A DNA stretch of 17,970 nt from Bacteroidales bacterium. Its GTDB lineage: Bacteria; Bacteroidota; Bacteroidia; Bacteroidales; P3. Below, piece by piece: positions 7,032-14,152 of this stretch (its first letter is position 1; each line of letters opens with the position of its first letter). Location: contig CAAGNU010000278.1 of the NCBI GenBank assembly GCA_900771365.1, positions 1 to 17,970 on the forward strand, in the 5' to 3' direction. Both the position numbers and the translations under genes were made by a program. The notes beneath the pieces were generated by a model. It was not told the DNA's origin. It made no database searches and was given only the letters and a program-made list of their open reading frames with translations.

Positions 7032-7226
7032 TTATACTTTGGTTATTCCCTCAATCAATTCCCTGAGTGCTGCCGTGCGGCGGCTGAAGCATTCGGTACC
7101 GGCAAGCGTCTCTATGTCATGCAGCCTGCAGAGCCGGCTTACCGCGGCATCCAGCACGGCATCCGCCTGTTCAGGGGTCATCCCCGTAACTGATACGGTT
7201 CCATCGGTGTTTCTCTCTGTCTTCAT
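7032..7226 (-). CDS. Small hypothetical phage protein
   Basis: 64 residues from ATG at 7226 (MKTERNTDGTVSVTG); a GTG at 7262 would add 12 residues but lies in poorer context. AAGG precedes the ATG by about 3 bases. The protein is mostly helical and amphipathic (MTPEQADAVLDAAVSRLCRL, then TAALRELIEGITKV) with no membrane segment. I do not recognise the family. It is the last gene of the minus-strand cluster, separated from the preceding gene by about 300 bases of uncertain content. Confidence 0.6.
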   Translation of the reverse strand: MKTERNTDGTVSVTGMTPEQADAVLDAAVSRLCRLHDIETLAGTECFSRRTAALRELIEGITKV

Positions 7227-7528
7227 TGCCTTGGTAAAAAGGGGGACCGGCCTGCCGAACACCGGTCCATGTTCCCAGTCTTAATCGCTGTTTTGTGATT
7301 TTTGTTTTAATTGTTAATGATTAGGCAGTTTGGCGGTCCTGCCTTCCGCCCGCTCGAAAGCAGGTACCGCCGGGGTGTTTATAAATGATTGGATTATACA
7401 TCGGGCGTCTGTTCCAATGGTAAAGGCGGTACTGCATCTCCCGACGCCTCCCGCCGTCCTGCGGCGTGCGCGTACCGCATGAAAGCTATGGATTGCGCAC
7501 ATTGCTCTTTGCATGCACTCTCGTGCCG
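7227..7528 (-). other. Gap of uncertain content with possible tiny ORFs
   Basis: About 300 bases without a convincing gene. On the minus strand there is a 66-codon ORF (7314-7514) of Arg-rich, low-quality composition. A 28-codon ORF (7394-7480) is followed in an overlapping frame by a 38-codon ORF with a tyrosine-rich start (MQYRLYHWNRRPMYNP). None can be called with confidence. The part 7270-7320 is A+T-rich and A-rich on the minus strand, like a Bacteroidota leader or promoter area for the 64-residue protein, but no exact TAnnTTTG is present. Confidence 0.25.
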
Positions 7529-7798
7529 TTATGCTTCAGTGATTGTTCCCATGGTTATCCATTCCTCCCTGGCGGACGCGAGTCTGAGGAATATGAAATC
7601 GTGGACTTTCGGTGAATCGTATTCGTAGAACTTCTCGATGATATCATCAATATCCACCTCTTCGTCCTTGAGCATTGCGAGAAGATTCGCATCTGCCCAT
7701 TCATTCATCAGTTTCCATCCAAGATAGAAGAACATGAAGACGAATGCCATCTCCAGCGCCACAAATAACATCAAGACTATAAAATTCAATATTGCCAT
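7529..7798 (-). CDS. Small single-span membrane protein
   Basis: 89 residues from ATG at 7798, which shares one base with the stop of the upstream gene (TGATG), so the two are translationally coupled. Residues 3-28 are a long hydrophobic segment (ILNFIVLMLFVALEMAFVFM and on), followed by a soluble acidic region (LKDEEVDIDDIIEKFYEYD). One membrane span with a short N-terminal outside part is predicted. The function is not recognised; a holin or spanin-like or superinfection-exclusion role is possible, but no lysis enzyme is adjacent to support it. Confidence 0.75.
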   Translation of the reverse strand: MAILNFIVLMLFVALEMAFVFMFFYLGWKLMNEWADANLLAMLKDEEVDIDDIIEKFYEYDSPKVHDFIFLRLASAREEWITMGTITEA

Positions 7799-8253
7799 CA
7801 GTCTGTGAGTTTAAGCCTGTAATCCGTTTCGTAAACCTTTATTCCTCCGGGGAGGGAGATGCAGCGCGATGCCGTCCGCAGCATGGCAGAACCTTCGCAG
7901 GAGTCGGGAATATAGCCATGCAGAAGCTCATGCAGGGCCTTCGCCTTCACGTGCCTCTCCTCGGCGTATTCGGACTGGTCCGCCCCGTAGTGCGAATCGT
8001 CATAGCAGTCGAACGCCAGGCGCGTGGTCACGGTCATCGTGCCTCTCTGGCCGTTCCCGCAGGCTCCCGTCTTGAAGGGATCCCACACAGCCTCGCCGAA
8101 GCCAAGGAGGATGCAGGGGAATACCACGGGGTAGGAATCCTCCCCGTTCAGGAGCGCCTCCAGCTGGCTGTAGTCCTCATCCAGGGTAGTCACCCCGAGT
8201 TCCGACAGGTGCTCCCCGAGATATGTCATCAGATCAGTATATAGTTTTTCCAT
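7798..8253 (-). CDS. Tail terminator/minor tail-like protein (Mu gp37-like position)
   Basis: 151 residues from ATG at 8253. The pattern of an N-terminal helix (MEKLYTDLMTYLGEHLSEL), a FPCILLGFG strand, a TVTTRLAFDCYDD strand, a helix with KALHELLHGY and a final GIKVYETDYRLKLTD strand fits the small alpha/beta tail-completion proteins of Bacteroidota Mu-like phages, comparable to Mu gp37 and tail terminators that cap the tail tube. It lies on the minus strand, away from the plus-strand head module, which suggests that the tail genes are split between modules. The function is a fold-level judgement from sequence pattern only. Confidence 0.6.
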   Translation of the reverse strand: MEKLYTDLMTYLGEHLSELGVTTLDEDYSQLEALLNGEDSYPVVFPCILLGFGEAVWDPFKTGACGNGQRGTMTVTTRLAFDCYDDSHYGADQSEYAEERHVKAKALHELLHGYIPDSCEGSAMLRTASRCISLPGGIKVYETDYRLKLTD

Positions 8254-8264
8254 TACAACGGTGT

Positions 8265-8519
8265 TTATCTGTCAATCAAATGGTCTTCAAATGGGAAAAG
8301 CTGGGGGTAGTCTCCGTCCTTTCTCTCGTCGAGCATCCTGCCCCCTGCCTTGAGAATGTTGTACAGCGTGGATTCGCTGATGGGATAGAGCGGATAGATA
8401 TAGCGGCGGAGGATCTCCCGGTTGCTGAGCCCGGAGTTGACGTGCTCGTCGTAGATGCGGTTTATCTCCCGCACCCGCGCGGCATAACTGTTGCCCCTTA
8501 ATCTGCGTCCTTTCCCCAT
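8265..8519 (-). CDS. Small helix-turn-helix protein
   Basis: 84 residues from ATG at 8519 (MGKGRRLRGNSYAARV); upstream in-frame codons run into the preceding gene's end, so this start is preferred. Basic N-terminus, then a homeodomain-like helix-turn-helix: VREINRIYDEHVNSGLSNRE, YIYPLYPISESTLYNILKAG. Proteins of this type are common in Bacteroidales phages and are annotated as hypothetical or DNA-binding. It may regulate the switch to late genes, given its place at the end of the early cluster, but this is inference. Confidence 0.75.
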   Translation of the reverse strand: MGKGRRLRGNSYAARVREINRIYDEHVNSGLSNREILRRYIYPLYPISESTLYNILKAGGRMLDERKDGDYPQLFPFEDHLIDR

Positions 8520-8530
8520 CGGCGGCAATG

Positions 8531-9208
8531 TTAGGATTCTGTCATTCCCAGAGGGATATTCACCCAAGATCCGTTCTCGCTCTTGACCTCGGCCTTGACG
8601 TAGGTCTTGGACGGTACCGGAGCATAGGACTCCTCGATGATCTTAACACCCTCGATGAAACGCTCGTTGCCGGACTCGTCGGCAAGTCTGCGCAGCTGGA
8701 TGATGCGGCTGGCCTTCAGCGTTCCCTTGGCATCCTTGGCCAGAAGCTTCAGCACCATGGCCACGAGAGCCTGGCTCTCCGCATCCTTGGCAAGCGAGGA
8801 GATGTACTCCTTGACGATGGCAATCCCTTCCTCACAGGTGTCAAGGTAGTTGTCGATTGTGTACGCACCCAAGGTGATGCGCATGTCCCCCTTGGAAGTG
8901 GTGAAGGAGTGACTCTTCACGTCCAGGTCCTCGTTCTTCCGAAGGCGGAAGATCTCCTCCTTCAGCTCGATGATGGCCTTGAAGTTTTCATAGGCCTTCT
9001 TCTTGGCCGCGGCGATGTCTCCGGACACCTTCACCAGTTCCGGCATGAGCGCGGCAATCTCCTTGTCCACCATATCGGTGTAGTCCTGGCGCATCTGGCG
9101 CGCCTTCTCCTCAGCCCTCTTGCGGGCTTCGGCTGCTTCGAAAGCCTCGAAACGCTTCCTCTGCTCCTCCGTCATTTCAACGGAAACTGTTGTCTTGTTT
9201 TCTTCCAT
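8531..9208 (-). CDS. DUF3164 family protein
   Basis: 225 residues from ATG at 9208. A charged coiled-coil N-terminal half (residues about 10-85) is followed by the DUF3164-type core: SHSFTTSKGDMRITLGAYTI, a long helical region, RIIQLRRLADESGNERFIEGVKIIEESY and a C-terminal SKTYVKAEV...WVNIPLGM. DUF3164 proteins are found in the early regions of Mu-like phages close to the Gam and host-nuclease inhibitor area; their biochemical role is not known. The gene is G+C-rich and collinear with its neighbours. The plus-strand frame over it is an antisense shadow. Confidence 0.85.
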   Translation of the reverse strand: MEENKTTVSVEMTEEQRKRFEAFEAAEARKRAEEKARQMRQDYTDMVDKEIAALMPELVKVSGDIAAAKKKAYENFKAIIELKEEIFRLRKNEDLDVKSHSFTTSKGDMRITLGAYTIDNYLDTCEEGIAIVKEYISSLAKDAESQALVAMVLKLLAKDAKGTLKASRIIQLRRLADESGNERFIEGVKIIEESYAPVPSKTYVKAEVKSENGSWVNIPLGMTES

Positions 9209-9230
9209 GTTCTTAAATTTTTTGATTGAA

Positions 9231-9512
9231 CTAAAATCCTATTTTCTTGACGGCATCATCTTCAATGATTCCCAGTTCGGTCACAATAGCTCTGGCAGTC
9301 ATGGCATTGTCCATCTTGTTTGCAAGCTGCACGCCCTCCAGCTGCACCTTATAGATGTCGATAATCGAGTCAGCCGCCGCCACTATGGCCTTTGCCTGCT
9401 CGATGGAAGTCTTCTCGCAATCCGATGCCTGGCTGTCGGATAAATTCTTCACCCCTTCAATAGCCTCGAACAGATGGGCCTTCAGGGCTTCAAGTGATGT
9501 GTTATTGCTCAT
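9231..9512 (-). CDS. Small helical hypothetical protein
   Basis: 93 residues from ATG at 9512. Almost all helix, with two long amphipathic stretches (LEALKAHLFEAIEGVKNLSD and AKAIVAAADSIIDIYKVQLEG) that could pair as a coiled coil. It overlaps the end of the upstream HNH gene by 11 bases and precedes DUF3164 by 22 bases. The family is not recognised. Position in the early operon suggests a DNA-metabolism or regulatory helper. Confidence 0.75.
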   Translation of the reverse strand: MSNNTSLEALKAHLFEAIEGVKNLSDSQASDCEKTSIEQAKAIVAAADSIIDIYKVQLEGVQLANKMDNAMTARAIVTELGIIEDDAVKKIGF

Positions 9513-10140
9513 TGTGTTTCTTGTAAAGTGTAATTTGTCTTTTTAAGGTTGCTTTGGCGTGGATGACCTTCCTGAGATCCTCCGGATATCTCGCTTGGAT
9601 ACTGTTTCTTGTTTTCAGCTGCTCCGCCCTTGAGATGATGTATAGATTCTCAAGGCGGACATCCAGGCGGTTCCCGGAGATAAACTGTATGTTGTATCCT
9701 TTTGGTACCGGGCCGTTCACCGCCTCCCAGATCATCCGATGCTTGAGCGCCCATTTATTCGGCTCCGAAATCTTCACCTCGACGTATCCATCCACGTTCA
9801 CCCTCTCGCTTCCAACTGGCCGGCGGTTGATGGATGCATGCCCGGGCTTGAACATCGTGGCCGAGCATTTCGCGTAGAGCTCTGCGGGCATCTTTTTCCC
9901 CTTGTTCGCAGGCGTATGGCCTTTCTGGAATCGCTTTGCAATGGATTCAGGGCTCGATGCAAGTTTCCTTCCCAAGGCCGACAGGTAGGAAGAATCCCTT
10001 CTGAGACCGAGGAGCCGCGCTCTGGAATAAATGGAGCGGTCGCTTCTCCCAAGAAGCCGGCACAGTTCGCCGGTATCGGTGGAGGAATATTTCTCGCGGA
10101 GAATCATATCATCCGCTTCTGTCCAAGGTCTTCCTGCCAT
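9502..10140 (-). CDS. HNH endonuclease with N-terminal SANT/Myb-like HTH
   Basis: 212 residues from ATG at 10140 (MAGRPWTEADD). A longer in-frame start exists upstream, but it would overlap the serine recombinase gene by 190 bases and adds Ser/Arg-rich shadow sequence. Residues 5-46 resemble a SANT/Myb-like domain (WTEADDMILREKY, GRSDRSIYSRARLLGL). KGHTPANKGKKM at 73-84 is the linker often seen in phage HNH enzymes. The nuclease core is WALKHRMIWEAVNGPVPKGYN with His134, then FISGNRLDVRLENL with Asn165, a typical HNH_3 pattern. It starts 1 base after the recombinase stop. Likely a free-standing homing-type endonuclease carried by the phage; a role in phage DNA processing is possible. Confidence 0.88.
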   Translation of the reverse strand: MAGRPWTEADDMILREKYSSTDTGELCRLLGRSDRSIYSRARLLGLRRDSSYLSALGRKLASSPESIAKRFQKGHTPANKGKKMPAELYAKCSATMFKPGHASINRRPVGSERVNVDGYVEVKISEPNKWALKHRMIWEAVNGPVPKGYNIQFISGNRLDVRLENLYIISRAEQLKTRNSIQARYPEDLRKVIHAKATLKRQITLYKKHNEQ

Positions 10141-10141
10141 A

Positions 10142-11002
10142 TCACGAATTCTTTGCAATCTGATGACCGTGGTCGTGGTACTCCTGGTTGAATTCACGGT
10201 CGCACAACACCGTATCGTAGATCTGCTCATAGGTGAATTCGGGGAACTCCCTGGCGATATCCGGAAGAACCAGGTCCTTCCGGATAAGTTCCAGCATCTT
10301 GCCGCGGTCCAGGGTGACAATCTTGAAAGCATCATCCTTGTACTTCATCATCTCAAGTGACTTCCGATGCCTAATATCAGCCTCGGTGTACTTTGTGCCC
10401 TTGAGGACACCCCAGCGCTCCAGCGCCCGTCCGAGCGTGTTCCTGTCCGTGTTAAAGTTCTGAGCAAGACGCCTCTGAGGGACTCCAAGATTGTACTGAT
10501 AGATAATTTCGTCCTTGTAAGGGTCCAATTTCTTGACATTAGTGGGCGCACCTATCGGGCGTCCCAGAAGAACGCCTTTCTTCATCCGGAGCTTCAGACC
10601 CTCCTTGGTCCTCTGCCTGATCATCTGCCTTTCAATTTCGGCGGAGAGACCGAAGGCGAATGCAAGCACCTTGCTCTGGATGGAATCGCCCAGCACAAAA
10701 TTGTCCTTGACTGTGTAGATGACGACCTCACGCTCCATGCAGAAATGGAGAATATCCATCACCATATAAAGGTCACGGCCAAGGCGCGAGATCTCGGAAC
10801 ATATCACGATATCGCCGCTCTGAAGGGCGGAAAGCATCGGGCCAAGCTTTCTCTTGCTCGGATCCTTTCCTCCGGACACGCCTTCATCCGTGATGTACTT
10901 GTCTATAGTCCAGCCTTTCTGCTCGGCGAAGCTGTCGACGCCCTGTTTCTGCGAGTTCGAGTCCTGGTCGTCGGTGCTGACCCTGAGATATCCGTATATC
11001 AT
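10142..11002 (-). CDS. Serine recombinase (resolvase/invertase family)
   Basis: 286 residues from ATG at 11002, which overlaps the upstream gene's stop (ATGA). The catalytic N-terminal domain has YLRVST with nucleophile Ser9 and Arg7, SRLGRD with Arg73 and Arg76, and the dimer/E-helix region FGLSAEIERQMIRQRTKEGL. Residues about 171-199 (GVPQRRLAQNFNTDRNTLGR) form the DNA-binding HTH. A further 85 residues after that, with PDIAREFPEFTYEQIYDTV, make it longer than Gin or Hin (about 190). No invertible repeat pair was found in the window, so the target is unknown. It could switch tail-fibre genes or promoters elsewhere in the phage, or resolve transposition intermediates. Confidence 0.92.
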   Translation of the reverse strand: MIYGYLRVSTDDQDSNSQKQGVDSFAEQKGWTIDKYITDEGVSGGKDPSKRKLGPMLSALQSGDIVICSEISRLGRDLYMVMDILHFCMEREVVIYTVKDNFVLGDSIQSKVLAFAFGLSAEIERQMIRQRTKEGLKLRMKKGVLLGRPIGAPTNVKKLDPYKDEIIYQYNLGVPQRRLAQNFNTDRNTLGRALERWGVLKGTKYTEADIRHRKSLEMMKYKDDAFKIVTLDRGKMLELIRKDLVLPDIAREFPEFTYEQIYDTVLCDREFNQEYHDHGHQIAKNS

Positions 11003-11262
11003 ATCAGTTTATCAATAAATTTTGCGGCTTTGTCACCGAATTTAATCTTCACAAACTCATCCATGGACATTCCGTCGGTGTAATCATCGAAGGTCCTCTT
11101 AAGGTATGCGTCAAATTCCACTACATCCAAGTGCGCTCCGTAACCGAGACGGGCAAGTTCCACATCATATACCTGCAGGAATTGCACTCCGAATATTTCC
11201 CGGAACTTCTTGTCAAGAGACATTATCCCAGAGAGTTTATTGGTATGTTTTTCCATTTTCAT
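10999..11262 (-). CDS. Small hypothetical early protein
   Basis: 87 residues from ATG at 11262, chosen because it overlaps the upstream stop by ATGA; a second ATG two codons later is possible. Contains LDKKFREIFGVQFLQVYDVELARL and DYTDGMSMDEFVKIKFGDKAAKFIDKL, helical with no membrane segment. Family not recognised. It is coupled on both sides, to the recombinase and to the preceding small gene. Confidence 0.75.
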   Translation of the reverse strand: MKMEKHTNKLSGIMSLDKKFREIFGVQFLQVYDVELARLGYGAHLDVVEFDAYLKRTFDDYTDGMSMDEFVKIKFGDKAAKFIDKLI

Positions 11263-11516
11263 TTCTTTTCTTCTCCGAAAAGTTCGTTGATGATTTCTGC
11301 GATAAGGGCAGCGCGATAACCATAGTAATTCTCTTCGCTTACGCTTGTAGAATACCTATCCTTCTTATTGAGTTCTCTCTCTTTCTTTTTTTCCAGATAC
11401 TCATTGAACTGTTTTCGCATTTCCGCTATTACGCGAATGGCTATCTCCTTTTCAAGAGTGTCATTTTCATAATTGATACAACACCTTTCGAGTATTACTC
11501 TTTCTTGTTCTGTCAT
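11259..11516 (-). CDS. Small hypothetical early protein, charged coiled-coil
   Basis: 85 residues from ATG at 11516. N-terminal helix with two adjacent Cys (ERCCINYEND), then a strongly charged helix (EMRKQFNEYLEKKKEREL) and a C-terminal helix (YRAALIAEIINELFGEEKK). It is more A+T-rich than its neighbours. Family not recognised. It overlaps the next gene by 4 bases. Confidence 0.7.
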   Translation of the reverse strand: MTEQERVILERCCINYENDTLEKEIAIRVIAEMRKQFNEYLEKKKERELNKKDRYSTSVSEENYYGYRAALIAEIINELFGEEKK

Positions 11517-11518
11517 AT

Positions 11519-11716
11519 TCAGTCCTCTATTATCATTGGATCCTTAAGCAGTTCATTGAAACGGCGGTCCCTGGCCGCCTTGGTCTTGAATGACTCAAGC
11601 GTGACCCATGTCTCGTTGGACCCGTTGCGTTCCTTGATTCTCGGCGCGGGGTAGTCGTCGCATCTGATGATGCGGAACCCGGCTGCAATCACTTTCCTTG
11701 AACTGGACATATTCAT
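11519..11716 (-). CDS. Small hypothetical early protein
   Basis: 65 residues from ATG at 11716, overlapping the upstream stop (ATGA). Short alpha/beta pattern: FRIIRCDDYPAPRIKER, ETWVTLESFKTKAARDRRFN, LLKDPMIIED. This looks like a small WGR- or RNA/DNA-binding-like fold, but I cannot name the family. Part of the coupled early operon. Confidence 0.7.
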   Translation of the reverse strand: MNMSSSRKVIAAGFRIIRCDDYPAPRIKERNGSNETWVTLESFKTKAARDRRFNELLKDPMIIED

Positions 11717-12063
11717 GATTCAGCCACCTCCTTCCTGAGCTGCGCCTTTCGGATTATTACCATCGCCTCATTCCTTTTGACATTTGAGTCATACTTGACC
11801 CTGTCAACATCTGTCCACCCGTTGCGCTCCGCCTCAGAGCGCCAAGCACGAAGAGTGATGCCCGAACCGTGCAGAAGGGAACCGATTTGAGGATATTCCT
11901 CATAGCCTCTCCCTTTTTTCTTGGGGGCGGGGACTGCCTCCTGTAATTTAATTCCGAGCATCAGTTCCATGCTTGCGTTGATGGCGCTGATCTCCCCCTT
12001 GATGAAATTAATGTCCGCTGAGATTCTGTCAAGCCGGGCGGACAACTTCTTTAATAAAATCAT
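11713..12063 (-). CDS. Hypothetical early protein with N-terminal coiled coil
   Basis: 116 residues from ATG at 12063, overlapping the upstream gene (ATGA). Residues 1-40 form an amphipathic helix (ISADINFIKGEISAINASME) with coiled-coil character. A Pro/Lys-rich linker (VPAPKKKGRGYEEYP) leads to a C-terminal part (SLLHGSGITLRAWRSEAERN, RNEAMVIIRKAQLRKE) that could be a small helix-turn-helix. Family not recognised. Confidence 0.72.
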   Translation of the reverse strand: MILLKKLSARLDRISADINFIKGEISAINASMELMLGIKLQEAVPAPKKKGRGYEEYPQIGSLLHGSGITLRAWRSEAERNGWTDVDRVKYDSNVKRNEAMVIIRKAQLRKEVAES

Positions 12064-12545
12064 GACTTATAAGTGTTAGAGTTACATTTTGCGAGCTGAA
12101 TGATTCCGGAGTAGTCAACCGGAGCATTGTCTGTCTCCCTCTTCTCCTCCAGAGCCTTGAGCCCTCCCTTCCGGAGGATGCTCTCCAGCTTCGGTACCAG
12201 GCCGCGGAGCTCCAGCGTGCTCAGCTGCGCGAACCTCTTCCCGGCTATCTTCGGAGACAGGCAGAAGGCGTCTATGCCGTCCCAGTTGTCAACGGTGCTG
12301 ATGCCAAGTCGCCCGATGCGCAGCAGCACACTTGATCGCGCCCTCTTCAACTCTCTCTCCCTTGCGGACTGCTCCTCCGGACCTCCGAATTCAATCATGT
12401 CGCACATCTCCTCGTATTCGGCCCTCTTCATCTCGTGCAGGTGCGTGGTGCGTCCGTCCGTGAACTGGCTCACCACCTCATCCTTGTCAATCTGCGGGTG
12501 CTTTCCCAGCAGCGCGTAGAAACGCGCGTAAGTTCCTCTTGCCAT
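12060..12545 (-). CDS. Mu gp16-like protein (DUF1018-like)
   Basis: 161 residues from ATG at 12545. N-terminal YARFYALLGKHPQIDKDEVVSQFTDGRT followed by EMKRAEYEEMC, and a C-terminal half with LGISTVDNWDGIDAFCLSPKIAGKRFAQLSTLELRGLVPKLESIL, corresponds to the gp16/DUF1018 pattern of Mu-like phages, a protein of the middle early region with a presumed regulatory role. It lies after the transposition genes, as in Mu. It overlaps the following gene by 4 bases. Family assignment is moderately sure; function is not known. Confidence 0.72.
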   Translation of the reverse strand: MARGTYARFYALLGKHPQIDKDEVVSQFTDGRTTHLHEMKRAEYEEMCDMIEFGGPEEQSARERELKRARSSVLLRIGRLGISTVDNWDGIDAFCLSPKIAGKRFAQLSTLELRGLVPKLESILRKGGLKALEEKRETDNAPVDYSGIIQLAKCNSNTYKS

Positions 12546-12548
12546 ATC

Positions 12549-13214
12549 CTATTTCCTGTTGTCTGTGTCGTTCCTTCTCTCGAGTTCCCCCTCACCGAAG
12601 TCGGTGGTTCCCCAGTACTCCTCGGCCATCTTGCGCCATATCACCGCCTTGCCGGTTCGGCCTATGAAACGTCCGATGCTCTGGGCGACGTATCCCTCCA
12701 CCCATATCTTGAGTCCGGCATCGTACTTGACGCTTCTTGCGGGCCTGCCATCCGGCTGCTTGCCGTCGGCGTGGCTGACGAAGATCAGAAGTTTGTTGCG
12801 GTGCGCCTTCTTCAGCTTGATATAATCCTTGTAGGACATCTGCGTGTACTGGAAGGAATCAATCACTATGAACTCCGGGGAGCGCTGCTTCTTCAGACGC
12901 TCCTCAAGTTCCTCCAGCGTCATCGAGTCCGCAATCTGGAACCTGCTCCCGCACTCCTGCATGCCGAACCGGCGTAGGGTGTTGCGCATGGAGAGGGAAT
13001 ACCCCTCCTCCAAAGAGACATAGAGGACGTTGCCGAACTTGCAGAGCTCCTTGCAGAACGACACCACCGCGGAGGTCTTGCCCTGCCCGCTGTTGCCCCA
13101 GAAGAACACCACGCCGTGACGGTCCATCTCACCGACGCAGTCGGTCCAGATGCCTCCCAAAGTGACGGTCTCCTTCTTCAGGTTCAGAGCCTGCTTCGCT
13201 GATAGGGTCTTCAT
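12549..13214 (-). CDS. RecA/DnaB-superfamily P-loop ATPase
   Basis: 221 residues from ATG at 13214. Walker A GNSGQGKT at residues 40-47, a VSLEE strand at 66-70 with the catalytic-type Glu, and Walker B EFIVIDS at 114-120. A later LLIFVSHADG strand and arginine-containing segments are of the kind seen in RadA, KaiC or DnaB-like ATPases. No extra domain is visible, so it is close to a bare RecA-like core. It follows MuB and precedes the gp16-like gene. Mu itself has no such second ATPase here. It may act in phage replication, as a helicase or loader accessory, or help target-site choice with MuB. Confidence 0.85.
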   Translation of the reverse strand: MKTLSAKQALNLKKETVTLGGIWTDCVGEMDRHGVVFFWGNSGQGKTSAVVSFCKELCKFGNVLYVSLEEGYSLSMRNTLRRFGMQECGSRFQIADSMTLEELEERLKKQRSPEFIVIDSFQYTQMSYKDYIKLKKAHRNKLLIFVSHADGKQPDGRPARSVKYDAGLKIWVEGYVAQSIGRFIGRTGKAVIWRKMAEEYWGTTDFGEGELERRNDTDNRK

Positions 13215-13249
13215 GATTGAACGACGGTTAAACGATTTTCAAACACTGT

Positions 13250-14125
13250 TTAATCCTGCACTCCGTCACCGATGCTGCGGAGTTCCCTGTGTATGCACTT
13301 CTTCACGCGGCGCAGGTCATTGCCGCACTCGTCCGCATCCCTGATGACCTTGGTGACGGCGGCACGGTCGGTCAGGCCGTTGATCTCGCAGATGGCCCTC
13401 ACCTCGTCGGCGGACACCAGATCCAGCGGCACGAACTTGCGGCATATCCTGGAGTCCAGCTCATCATATCCCTTGCGTCCCCTGGACACTCCGCGGCGCA
13501 TCCTCTCGCATATGTAGTTCGTGGAGAGGAATACCATACCGCACTTGTCCTCAAGCGCGTTGTACAGACTAATAAAATAATAAAGCACGCTATCCGTCAG
13601 TTTGTCGCCCTCATCGAAGACAAGAAGCGGGGAATCCATCTTCACGAGCTCGCGCGTGATCTGGACAAGGGTCTCGCGGACCGTCAGTCCATAGGTGCGG
13701 ACTCCGAGCTTGCTTGCCAGCTCATGAACGAAGTCGCTCTTGTGCATGTCCTCCGAGCAGGCAATCACGAAGACGTTCCGGTTCGCGCGCTCGAACTCGG
13801 CGGCCGCCGTGCTCTTGCCTATGCCGGCGGGGCCCACCACCCAGATTACGTTGCTATAGTCCCTGGCGTCACGCATGTAGTACGTCAGCGCATCGAACGC
13901 CGCCGTGCGGTAGAGGCTCCACGACCCACCGAGGGAGATCTGGGCCTTTAGACGGAGCCACATCTCGTCGGCTATCCTGTCCCACTTGCCGTTGATGATG
14001 CAGCTGATGGTGGCCGCTGATATGCCCTTCAGGCTTTCGGCCGCCCTGTTCTGTGACTGGTACCGTGCGCAGTACTCCTTGAGCGACTGCGCGATTGCGG
14101 TTTTCTCTTCTGATGATAATTTCAT
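13250..14125 (-). CDS. MuB-like AAA+ ATPase (transposition target protein B)
   Basis: 291 residues from ATG at 14125. Residues 1-60 form an HTH domain (YQSQNRAAESLKGISAATIS) like the N-terminus of MuB. The AAA+ core has Walker A GPAGIGKST at 98-106, Walker B LLVFDEGD at 167-174 (Asp171, Glu172) and a sensor 1 strand VFLSTN near 198-203. The C-terminal region (ADEVRAICEINGL, NDLRRVKKCIHRE) matches the lid. MuB binds target DNA with ATP and delivers it to the MuA transpososome, and gives target immunity. It directly follows the transposase, 27 bases apart. Confidence 0.93.
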   Translation of the reverse strand: MKLSSEEKTAIAQSLKEYCARYQSQNRAAESLKGISAATISCIINGKWDRIADEMWLRLKAQISLGGSWSLYRTAAFDALTYYMRDARDYSNVIWVVGPAGIGKSTAAAEFERANRNVFVIACSEDMHKSDFVHELASKLGVRTYGLTVRETLVQITRELVKMDSPLLVFDEGDKLTDSVLYYFISLYNALEDKCGMVFLSTNYICERMRRGVSRGRKGYDELDSRICRKFVPLDLVSADEVRAICEINGLTDRAAVTKVIRDADECGNDLRRVKKCIHRELRSIGDGVQD

Positions 14126-14152
14126 AGCTTTATATTATTGGAATTGTTGTTT

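Noticed and set aside
8528..9229. Long plus-strand frame
   Set aside because: Antisense to DUF3164, with Leu/Gly/His-rich composition typical of a shadow frame.
10141..10335. N-terminal extension of the HNH gene
   Set aside because: The added residues are Ser/Arg-rich shadow of the recombinase gene; the ATG at 10140 starts the recognisable domain just after the recombinase stop.
13215..13249. TTAAAC...GTTTAA inverted repeat between the ATPase and MuB genes
   Set aside because: Only 6 bp, A+T-rich, in a short gap inside an operon; likely chance.
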